A stretch of DNA of 64,000 bases from Bolinopsis microptera (taxonomy: Eukaryota; Ctenophora; Tentaculata; Lobata; Bolinopsidae), in assembly GCF_026151205.1 (NCBI RefSeq), contig NC_087082.1, positions 17,019,401 through 17,083,400 of the forward strand, given 5' to 3'. The translations under genes were made by a program, and so were the position numbers. The notes below the pieces were generated by a model. It was not told where the DNA came from. It ran no database searches and saw only the letters and a program-made list of their open reading frames with translations. Shown piece after piece: positions 34,070 to 43,330 of this stretch (the stretch's first letter is position 1; the number at the start of each line of letters is the position of its first letter).

Positions 34070-35791
34070 ATGGCTCCAAAAATTAAAGTACCAGCCAACT
34101 TTGGAGTAGAACACATCAACTCTCCTGTACACGGAAATCTGCTTCTGAAGCTGAGAGATGGACAAGAGATTAAAACCAATTCCATGATCATGTCCTATAA
34201 CAGTCCTGTTATTGAAAACCTCGCCACTAACCTGTTTCAGGTAAAATATTTAATACTGTTCGTATAATGAAATTCGCTACTTTTCAATGCGAATTGACAA
34301 TTCGATTCTAAATTATGTCCGGTTATGAATGTAAAATGTATTATTACCCTGCACAATTTCAGTCTACGCTAGAAATGGACGATTTTACAAAAACAGCAGT
34401 CGACTGTTTTGTTGAAGCGCTTTACTCTGGCGAAGTTGATAAACTAGAAAAAGACAACTTTGAAGAAGTAAACAAAATGGCACATGTATTCGATGTGTCT
34501 TGGTTGACAAAGAGGTGCCTCAAGTTTTATAAAGCAGAAGTACTGAAGTTTGAGAACAACTCGTACGAAGAAATGTTATTTGCTTGTGAGATTGCTAGCA
34601 GGACGCATTATAATCTGAAAGACAGCAGATATGTCAGCTGCTTTGTGAGGAATGTTGCTTTCAGTGGAAATGGAAAATTTGTCTTCTTACACAGATATAT
34701 GGCTGGATTTTCTAAGCTACCCAAACGTCGGATTGATATGTCCCTCGCTATTGCTGCGAATGATCTGAACATTATCGGCAACTGTCTCATATCTTATATT
34801 TCATTAACCTTGGAATGTAAAGGATTAGATAAGAATTCCCTGTACATGCTTCAAAAACTAGATCTCCAGAAGTTTAGCCGTACTTTCCCTTCGGAATTAA
34901 ATGATTTAGGCGAAGTTCTGGCCGCTTTATCTGAACATTCTGAATGTGCTGAAATGAAAGCGGTTGTTAAGAATTTTATTAAAGGGAGAAATACTGAAGA
35001 GTCAAGTAGCTCTAAAGAAGAGCTAGAAGTTGATGAAAATACTGAAGATGTACAAGACAGTGATGGTGAGGATTGTAAAGATATTGCTAATCAAACTGAG
35101 GAAATAGAATCAGGTAAATGATATAATATGTAATAGGTTAATAAAGGTATTTTACAATTTAAACTTTCACAATTCTTTAGTCTTAAACAAACGTAATAAC
35201 TATTTGTACTAGTAACTAATAGTTACTCAGTCGGCAGTAAAAACTAGTATTGACACGTTATTAACAGGTATCAATCAAGTGTTCCAACTTCCATGTATAA
35301 TATTTAATATATTTCTAGGTTGGATACAGTGTGTTAGTAACACAAGCTACACCCTGTCACACTACGAACCAGTACAGATGATAACTAACACTACTGAGTC
35401 AGATAACTATATTGGTGTGTATTATACTCTATCTGGAGAAGGTGGGAGTAGTGAGGATAAAATTCTGATTTATAGAGATGCTAAAACCAATCAGTGGAGT
35501 TATGTTATTGGGGGATGTACTCCAGACTGCTACAATAAACAGTTTCTAAACAATGTACCAGCTGATAAATTCAAACACTGGATAATAACCAAAACTTCTA
35601 CACACCTAAAGGTAGTGTGTAACAGAGTGACAGTTCTCAATTTCAACTTTGCTACTGACTACACAACAGGTTCTGGGAATAGTCACCAGATTTGGTTGAA
35701 AAGGTGCACGAATATGCGACTTAGAACATTTGATGTTGACTTACTTATTTTAAATGCAGTCAGATTGTTTCCTGTTAACATGGTAGTATAA
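34070..35791 (+). CDS. BTB-like / variable beta-domain protein, unit 14, last copy
   Basis: Exons 34,070-34,240, 34,363-35,113 and 35,319-35,791 give 464 aa, the longest model. Exon 1 ends SPVIENLATNLFQ, shared only with unit 8. First strand N-Y-I-G-V-Y-Y, loop DCYNK. The usual stop after LNAG is replaced by read-on into AVRLFPVNMVV, which coincides with the point where homology to the array's 3' flanks is lost. The terminal extension is therefore a by-product of the array edge. All splice phases agree. Confidence 0.77.
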
Positions 35792-36535
35792 TGTTCTGAC
35801 TTCTAAACAATTATTATTGTGGAAATTCTTTATTTGTTAAAGCTTTCTTGTATATTTACCATAAATTACCAAACTGAGCCTACTTCTCCGATCTTGGTCA
35901 GTGTTTAAACATTTTCTTTGTTTCGATCATTTATATCAATTTGATTAGCAATACTTTCGTCGTGATTAGCACATTTACCCGTCTGGAAACTGAATATTAG
36001 TTGTCCGGTTCTGTCACTTACGTATTTTTATTTTAAGCAAAAAATATTATCTTGTTTAAATCTGTCTCTTCCTATTATATCGGTACGATAGCCTATTAAT
36101 TTTAAATTTTATTGACGTGTTTCGACGCATAGCAGCGATTTGAAATCAATAAGCATTCGGATATGTTTTTAATTTTTACCTCTGTCCATAAAATTGTGGG
36201 AAGTCAATTTTAAATCGATTTCAATAAGTTATTGTTTGAAAACACTGTATCGAAATCTAAAATTTATACATGTTAATTATTACTTTAAATTTGTCCAATT
36301 CCAAAATTGTTTCAGCATCATATTATTGACTGATTGTAACGACCTCAATGAGGGTCACTTTTAGTCCGTTGTAAAATTACGCGGTATTTGATAATAATTG
36401 ATTGAAATTAGTTTTATCGAAAGTTCAGAATTAAAGTAACCAGTACACAGCGATAACAAATAAAAGGAAAAATCATACAATCAACAAATTTAAATTAAAT
36501 CATTATAAACTAACTTTATAAACTCCTATTAGGAC
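35792..36535. other. Spacer between the array and UXT
   Basis: AT-rich and unlike any inter-unit spacer of the array. No coding exon, RNA gene or repeat is recognised. It presumably contains the unit 14 3' UTR and the UXT promoter; TTCCTATTAG just before the UXT ATG resembles a 3' splice site for a 5'-UTR exon. Confidence 0.5.
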
Positions 36536-37054
36536 ATGTCATGCTACGATTTCAACCCCGAGAGCTTACTAATGGAAGATGACGACGTCAACGTCACCCA
36601 ACCAATCTCAGACAAAGTGCTGAAATACGAGGAGTTCGTTAACGAGGTCCTGAAGAACGACCTTAACCACGTGCTGGAGGAACGAGATAAGATATACGAT
36701 GAAGTGGCGGAATACATGAAACTCCAGACCTCAATAGAGCGGCTCAAAACAATAGACAGCAGACCTATCAAGGAGATGATTGATGTTGGTTGTAACTTTT
36801 ACATGCAAGCTGAGGTTAAGAACACTGACTATATATACGTTGATGTGGGGATGGGGCTCCACGTGCAGTTAACGTTTGATGAAGCACTGAGGTTTTTAAA
36901 GAAGAAGATCGATCAGTTGACGGTTAAGTCGGAACATTTGACTGAAAAAAGTGTTGATATCAAAGCAAGGATTAAGTTGATAATTGGAGCGCTGGCTGAA
37001 TTACAGGGTGTTAGCGCGCAGTCTTCAAAGCCCAGGTATGATCCTTTTAGTTGA
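36536..37054 (+). CDS. UXT: UXT, prefoldin-like chaperone subunit
   Basis: A single open exon encodes 172 aa. From about residue 27 it matches the prefoldin alpha-like protein UXT along its length: VLKYEEFVNEVLKNDL, an N-terminal coiled coil, then KEMIDVGCNFYMQAEV and DYIYVDVGMGLHVQLTFDEAL, which are the beta-hairpin signature of the family, and a second coiled coil ending in ALAELQGV. Human UXT has about 157 residues; here an acidic N-terminus (about residues 1-26) is added. UXT works in the URI1/R2TP-associated prefoldin-like complex and in transcription regulation. No introns are visible inside the coding region. It lies tail to tail with GALNS. Confidence 0.92.
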   Translation: MSCYDFNPESLLMEDDDVNVTQPISDKVLKYEEFVNEVLKNDLNHVLEERDKIYDEVAEYMKLQTSIERLKTIDSRPIKEMIDVGCNFYMQAEVKNTDYIYVDVGMGLHVQLTFDEALRFLKKKIDQLTVKSEHLTEKSVDIKARIKLIIGALAELQGVSAQSSKPRYDPFS

Positions 37055-37638
37055 ATTAGCGGGAGCGATTTTATTTTTATTTGTTGTGTTACTTTTTTTA
37101 AATTCTTAGTTAAGTTATTCAAACTGCATTTTGGTCGATGATGATGGTGATGATGTTTAGATTTCTGTTTTACAGATATTGGTAACTAAGGGAAGGTGGT
37201 TTAACTTTTCGCTACAAAACTGAAATTTTTTCGCTGCAAAAATAATTATTCTAAGCAATTAAGAGCTCATATTATCTTATTTTGCTTTAAAAGTCAATAC
37301 AGGTATTACAAATATCTTGCACTCCCTATTGACCTATATTATTTTTAATGAAATTTCACATCATTTATTTTTTCCCATCTAAGTTAAATTATTGAACTTT
37401 TACTAAACGAGAAAATTTTAATCTGATTTGAATAAGATTCAAATATTTCATACGATTTGTTTCATTCTATATTCATTGTTTTAAAACAAACTTTATGATA
37501 TATAACATAAAAACTAGAAATCAAAGAATATGCTTGTCCAATAATCGTCTGCACAGCTATTCCCACAGTCCCACAAATCATGACGTCACAACCCCACCAC
37601 CACAGCCGCACAATCCGGCTCTGTAACTTGTAAAACAC
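37055..37638. other. 3' intergenic region between UXT and GALNS
   Basis: AT-rich sequence holding the 3' UTRs of two convergent genes. It includes a short GATGATGGTGATGATG run near 37,137. No other gene is recognised. Confidence 0.5.
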
Positions 37639-40600
37639 TCAGTGATCCCAACCACAGAGCTTGATACTGGAAGTAGTAGGTCCCTGGAGACAGTAGTTGA
37701 TCTCCTCACACCCTCGTGGTGCCCAGTTCATCACCATTTTGTCACAGTAGTTCAGGGAGGGCTCACCTGTCACATGTTCTTACGTTACAGTGATCAAGTA
37801 AACTTAGGTCTTACTCTTAAACGTAGGGTCAAACAAGTAAATGTGGTGTGATTTTCTAAAATCTAAACTCCAGTCCTATATCAGTACTTATCTATTATTT
37901 TGAATTCAGGGTAAATATTTATAAAAATGTAAACAAGATAACAGGTAGAGCCACCAAACCAAACAAGGACCAGCCAATAAAGCTATAACTACTAGAGCCA
38001 TGTTAGTCAGCTTATAATACCTCTGACCATAGTGTCCCTGTGTTCCTGTAAGTAAGGGTTGATCAGAGCCATCGCCTCCTTGAATCTAGCTCCACTAGTT
38101 ATAGTGTACTTCTCTCCAGGATCATTATCAAGGTTTATTACTATGGGGTTTGATGTTCTGTTCACCTGGGATAGACAATGAGAATCAGAACTCTGGCATA
38201 TTCTCCCTCATTTTACGATTCCAAAAAGGAATGTGCTGCCCTTGCGCAGTATTCAGTGTTTATTTGCACGTTTCTAAGCCTACTTTGAGAACTATTCTGG
38301 AATGATTTCATAGCATGAAATAGATAATTAAGATAAGAAATTAATCTTTAATCCAACTTATGCCCAATCTCTATCTCACTTGGTCAGGAGTAGTAACATC
38401 CTTAACATACTCACTTGATCAGGAGTAGTGACATCCTTAACATACTCACTTGGTCAGGAGTAGTGACATCCTTAACATACTCACTTGATCAGGAGTAGTG
38501 ACATCCTTAACATACTCACTTGATCAGGAGTAGTAACATCCTTAACATACTCACTTGATCAGGAGTAGTGACATCCTTAACATACTCACTTGATCAGGAG
38601 TAGTGACATCCTTAACATACTCACTTGATCAGGAGTAGTAACATCCTTAACATACTCACTTGATCAGGAGTAGTAACATCCTTAACATACTCACTTGATC
38701 AGGAGTAGTGACATCCTTAACATACTCACTTGATCAGGAGTAGTAACATCCTTAACATACTCACTTGGTCAGGAGTAGTAACATCCTTAACATACTCACT
38801 TGATCAGGAGTAGTGACATCCTTAACATACTCACTTGATCAGGAGTAGTGACATCCTTAACATACTCACTTGATCAGGAGTAGTAACATCCTTAACATAC
38901 TCACTTGATCAGGAGTAGTAACATCCTTAACATACTCACTTGATCAGGAGTAGTGACATCCTTAACATACTCACTTGATCAGGAGTAGTGACATCCTTAA
39001 CATACTCACTTGATCAGGAGTAGTAACATCCTTAACATACTCACTTGATCAGGAGTAGTAACATCCTTAACATACTCACTTGATTAGGAGTAGTGACATC
39101 CTTAACATACTCACTTGATCAGGAGTAGTAACATCCTTAACATACTCACCTGATCAGGAGTAGTGACATCCTTAACATACTCACTTGATTAGGAGTAGTG
39201 ACATCCTTAACATACTCACTTGATCAGGAGTAGTAACATCCTTAACATACTCTCCCGGACAGAAGTTGTAGTGTTCGTGTGACCAGGTCCACAGGTGAGC
39301 CTTGTACTGACCCACTCTTACAGCAAATAACTCGTTACCTCTGTCAGAGTGCTTTTATTAGTATTATTAGGATCAAGATAAGAAATAAATTATTAATTGA
39401 TTGACTGGGGACTGGCCCGTAGAACCAGACAATGTTTACTATAGTCTGATATATTGTGATAAGGTTCGTGGAGCAGCACTTGCTCAATGGTTGCTTAATT
39501 TAGGACTATAAAACAGTTTATCTACATTACATCCAAACATAAGCTGCATACCTGTAATACCAAACTGGTCGCTCAATACTCTCAACTTTACCAGACAGCA
39601 CAGGGAACAGATCAATACCATCATATATCCTATCAGAAGGTAGCTGCAACCCAGCCACACCCACTGCAGTCACCAGAATATCCATAGTAGTCCCAAGTTG
39701 AGGGGATATTACACCGGGTTTGATGGTTCCCGGCCACCAGGCTATCCCTGGCTCTCTCATTCCTCCTTCAAATGTGGTCTGTTTGCCACATAGCAGTGGA
39801 CCGTTACTACCACCTGAGGATGTGTCATGTTCTTATCATCAACTCCCTCCAATTAATGAAGAGAACTACTATTTATGCAGCTGCAGACAAACAGCCAACG
39901 CGATCGCTCCGATCATCAACAATGTCATTGATTAGGACATGTGAATCTAAACTTTGGGCGCTAGTGTGTGCTGACTAGATATGTAGATTGCTTCCTTTAC
40001 ACACCTACTACGCGACCCCTAAAGTTGTACTAACCAGCTTTGCCGGCTATACCCTCTGCACCGTTATCACTACGCGACCCCTAAAGTAGTACTAACCAGC
40101 TTTGCCGGCTATACCCTCTGCACCGTTATCACTGGAGAAGAATACCAGAGTGTTCTGTTCGATGTTCAGCTCTTTGAGTTTAGCCAGTATAACTCCCACG
40201 CCGTAGTCTACCTCCATCACTGAGTCTCCGTAACTGCTGTCTGGGTAGGGTATTTTCATTAGGCCTTTCTTTTACAATTCCGGTTTTTTCTTCTTTTATA
40301 ATCCCTTCCATATTTTTACGTGCAATGCTATTGGACGATAACGTAGTACGACTTTGGATACGCAAATTTCTTAACATGGTAATTATTCTCTATTCGATAA
40401 GACTTGATATGTTCAGTCGGGGTGGTTTGAACATCCTTCAAAGCGTCCTACTTTTACCAGGAATCGAACAAATATTTTAGAATAATCTAGAAGTTCTACC
40501 TCGCCTACTCTTGCCCCAGAACATCTCAGAGGAGTATGCAGGCTGGTGGTTTGCGTCTGGTGTCCAGTACAGTAGGAATGGATTACCTGCTTTAGCCTGG

Positions 40601-42167
40601 AAACATTTAGCTGTTTATCTTGGTTTTATAGCTTAAAGCAATTTGTAGTTTACTCACTGTACTTGTCGAACAATATTATTAGAGTCCTTGTTTTTTCGTA
40701 AGGTTCCAATAAAAATAGCCAGTATTACATCTTCAGCTACATCTTTGATTATAAGACGCTTCAACTAAACTCTAACCTGGTTTGCGGTGAATTAAAGATG
40801 GTGAAGCCTTCACCAAAATTTAAAAAACCGAGTGTAACACATTTAATTAAACTAACCTGGTTCTCGATGAAGTCAGTGCCCTCCTTGATAAAGATCTGAG
40901 TAAGATTAGACAGTCCCTTGTGTATAGTGTAGTTAGTATAATACCTTCCCAACATCAGATCATCTTTGTAAACGGGAGCGTTTGGTGTTTTCACATCGTC
41001 ATACGGGCCGAAGTGGCAGTTTGGGGAACCAAAGAACTCGTCGAACCCACGGTTGAGGGGCAGGTAGTCCGGCCTGTGCCCCATGTGCCATTTTCCTATT
41101 ATCTTACTTTTGTATCCGCCCTGTGTGGAGTGGAGATTTTGATTTATATTGATGGAGCTTCAAGTTTTTGGTCTTGTAGGTTTATTCCGATCCTTGTCAT
41201 GGAAGGTTTTTTTAAATCAAATGGGACGATTAATTAAGCACTGTTTTCCCAAAGTTGCTATAACTTGTTGTATTATAATAACTTACCTCTTTAAGAAGTT
41301 GAGGAAGGAGATACTCAGTCTCAGTGATACCCCCTACTATAGTTTGCGGAGTGTAAGCGTTAACTCCGTGTCTGTTTGTGGAGTAGAAACCGTTTCTTAT
41401 CGGCAATCTACCTGTGTGTGTGTGTGGTTAGGTAGGAGACAGGAGTAGGGTTATTGTTAGTGATATTTCCTGTTTTCAGTGGTGGATATTTATGTAGTGC
41501 TAGATAAATTAATGATATTATATGGTTCACTTACATCAATATTGATTTGCAAAACATACTGTTGATAAGTAGTGCATACTGTATCAAAATGATACAACAG
41601 TGTATAACAGTGTACAACAGACGGTAGCATATTAAATTGTGCAATATCCACAGTTTTACCTGTCATAAGTGCAGCTCTAGAAGGGGAACATATCGGAGCA
41701 GCGGAATAGAAACTTGGGAACAACATTCCTTCACTTGCCATCTTATCTATGTTCGGAGTCTCTTTTGCCCAGTTACCTGAGTGTTCCATTTAAGACGCAT
41801 GAGACCAAAAATCTGATATTTATATATAAACTTTGCAGGATTAACATGCGATGATGGTGTAATGGTCAGCATCGTTGCCTTCCAAGCAGTGGATCCGGGT
41901 TCGATTCCCGGTCATCGCAAGTCTTTTGCGGCTGCAACTTAAAGTTTCTTTTTCGATACCATTTTATAAATTGCTAGAGTAATGGGCACTTTTTATACTA
42001 AATTAAGTAATCATATTATTTTATTATCATGTTATCTTACCGTTGGCTCCAATGTCTCCCCAGCCCATGTCATCCATGTACATAATCACAATGTTTGGTT
42101 TCGTCACATCATTCGCAGATGCGTTCCCTAGTGTTGCTAACACTGATAAAACCACCAGCAATATCAT
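37639..42167 (-). CDS. GALNS: N-acetylgalactosamine-6-sulfatase, ten exons
   Basis: Exons on the minus strand are 42,167-42,041, 41,776-41,660, 41,411-41,287, 41,120-40,857, 40,596-40,500, 40,240-40,097, 39,813-39,552, 39,340-39,220, 38,165-38,021 and 37,766-37,639. All phases agree and give 509 aa (human GALNS has 522). A signal peptide starts the protein ([18 protein letters not shown]). Metal-binding D32-D33 lie in [10 protein letters not shown], the formylglycine Cys is C72 in [11 protein letters not shown], and GKWHMGHR and SSDNGA follow. The segment [13 protein letters not shown] and the C-terminal [13 protein letters not shown] match GALNS rather than other sulfatases. The enzyme removes 6-sulfate from keratan and chondroitin sulfate in lysosomes. 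The ends of exons 6 and 8 are tandemly duplicated with their splice donors. Confidence 0.93.
38375..39250. repeat. 35-bp minisatellite, about 25 copies, copying the exon 8 splice donor
   Basis: About 25 copies of a 35-bp unit, with R/A-type variants at a few positions, run from 38,375 to 39,250. On the gene's strand each unit reads GTTAAGGATGT(C/T)ACTACT, then CCTGATCAAGTGAGTAT, that is, the last codons of GALNS exon 8 plus a consensus GTGAGT donor. The first copy on the minus strand (ending at 39,220) is the true exon end. Because 35 is not a multiple of 3, use of most later donors would shift the frame. Confidence 0.92.
40008..40131. repeat. 62-bp tandem duplication of GALNS exon 6 end and donor
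   Basis: Copies at 40,008-40,069 and 40,070-40,131 differ at about one base. On the gene strand each contains GATAACGGTGCAGAGGG, then GCTG and a GTTAGT donor. Splicing from the upstream copy (exon end 40,097) restores the SDNGAEG reading and keeps phase 1. Confidence 0.85.
41848..41919 (+). tRNA. tRNA-Gly (anticodon TCC)
   Basis: A 72-nt cloverleaf: acceptor stem GCGATGA pairs with TCATCGC, the discriminator is A, the A box is TGGTGTAATGG, the anticodon loop has TTCCAAG centred on TCC, and the B box is GGTTCGATTCC. It is followed by TTTT (41,924-41,927), a Pol III terminator. It closely resembles animal tRNA-Gly-TCC genes. It lies in GALNS intron 1 on the opposite strand and should be transcribed from its own internal promoter. 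Confidence 0.95.
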
Positions 42168-43330
42168 TCTGAATTGTTTCGGTCAAGTTGGTGTAGAATT
42201 TCTTGCTTATCAGTGCTTTGGTGTAAGGTGCTGTGTTCTTTTAATATAAATGTGGCAAACACGCAACGGATTATAAAGGCGTACTAAAATGTAAGGCGCG
42301 GCGCAAGATACGTAATACCTTTCCATTGTGGCTCTTGTGTGTCGTGCGCGCGTTGGTTTATACATGTGCGTGTATAAATTTGGTTGGCGCCAAATCATGA
42401 ATGTTCCTAGTTCTAGTTCTTACATACTGTAGGCAATGAATTTACTGAAGCTACTGTACTTCAACGGTCACCATGGCAATATTACTCTTCACATAATTAA
42501 TGACGTAACTACACAATTTTGAAATCACAAGTTGAAATATAGTTTTTCCCTCATCTAATAATCGATATGGGCTCGTCGTAACCTTATAGATATTGATTAA
42601 TCCTATATACAATCCTATAATACAACATTCAATAATCTTACTTTACCAGACCTCTAGCAAGAAGAGAATGCTGACGGACATATTTGATAGTTCACATGAT
42701 AGCGGAAATATAGCTTGCACGCTTTGCTCTGGACCTAATTGTACTCTACAGTCTATTTATAGATCCAGAAGTCGTTATCATCTTATATCCCAGTCATTGC
42801 TTTTTAGTTGTCTGTGTTCATGCTGTGTGCTATGTACTGTGTACTGTGTAGCATCATACTACAAACGGTGGAGTTAGGTTACTCAATACTGTATATAATA
42901 TATATTATGCAGGTTTCTAGGGGAACAAGCAAATTAGTCACCATTACAAGCTTCCGATTATGATCGTTCAGAATGGCATATTCAGTCTGGACTCTGGACG
43001 TCTGACTACAAATAAATTCAGTACATCACTGTATGTGCGAAGTGAATACAGTCGAATGCTCGTGCACGACAAAAACGCTTCACTAGCTTCTAACATTATT
43101 AAACTACCACTCTCTTCAATTCAGTTTTAATAATCGCTCATTGTAATAGTCTGATCGCTCATTGTAATCGTCGATCAGTAACGTAATTTGTGTATGTTTT
43201 GTAGCTATGTGTAGCGGAGTGACGATGGTTGAGAGATGAGGTTGTGAATTTGTTGGTAGAAAAGTCTGAAAACTAGCTCTATTCTCGGAGATCACTGCTA
43301 ATTCTTCCAGACTCGCTGTCAAGTTTTAAC
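42168..43330. other. Shared 5' region between GALNS and ZC2HC1
   Basis: The two genes diverge from this 1.16-kb gap, so it should hold both promoters. It contains short G+C-richer patches (GGCGCGGCGCAAG near 42,295, TGTCGTGCGCGCG near 42,340). No exon or RNA gene is supported. Confidence 0.5.

Larger units (their letters stand above)
404..35791 (+). repeat. Tandem array of 14 paralogous BTB-like genes
   Basis: Fourteen head-to-tail copies of one gene start at 404, 2400, 4644, 6937, 9207, 12349, 15709, 18242, 20794, 22977, 25161, 27824, 31690 and 34070. Intact copies share exact architecture: exon 1 of 171 nt (57 codons, phase 0 donor after LFQ), exon 2 of 751 nt (phase 1 donor in the TCAG|GT context), and exon 3 of 446-473 nt starting at TTCTAG|GTTGGATACAG. 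Residues about 20-120 read as a BTB fold: a DGQEI strand, an alpha segment with SPVIDKL, ALYSGEVDKL, then AHVFDVSWL and TKRCLKFY. Residues about 120-265 are helical and BACK-like. Residues about 270-307 are an acidic Ser-rich linker. Exon 3 is a beta-rich domain containing HWIITKTSTHL and CNRVTVLNF. No signal peptide or membrane segment is seen, so the products should be intracellular. BTB proteins commonly recruit CUL3 ligases; that role is inference here. Confidence 0.8.

Noticed and set aside
38375-39250. Regular repeats resembling a CRISPR array
   Set aside because: Units are contiguous with no spacers, the genome is eukaryotic, and the unit derives from a GALNS exon-intron junction.
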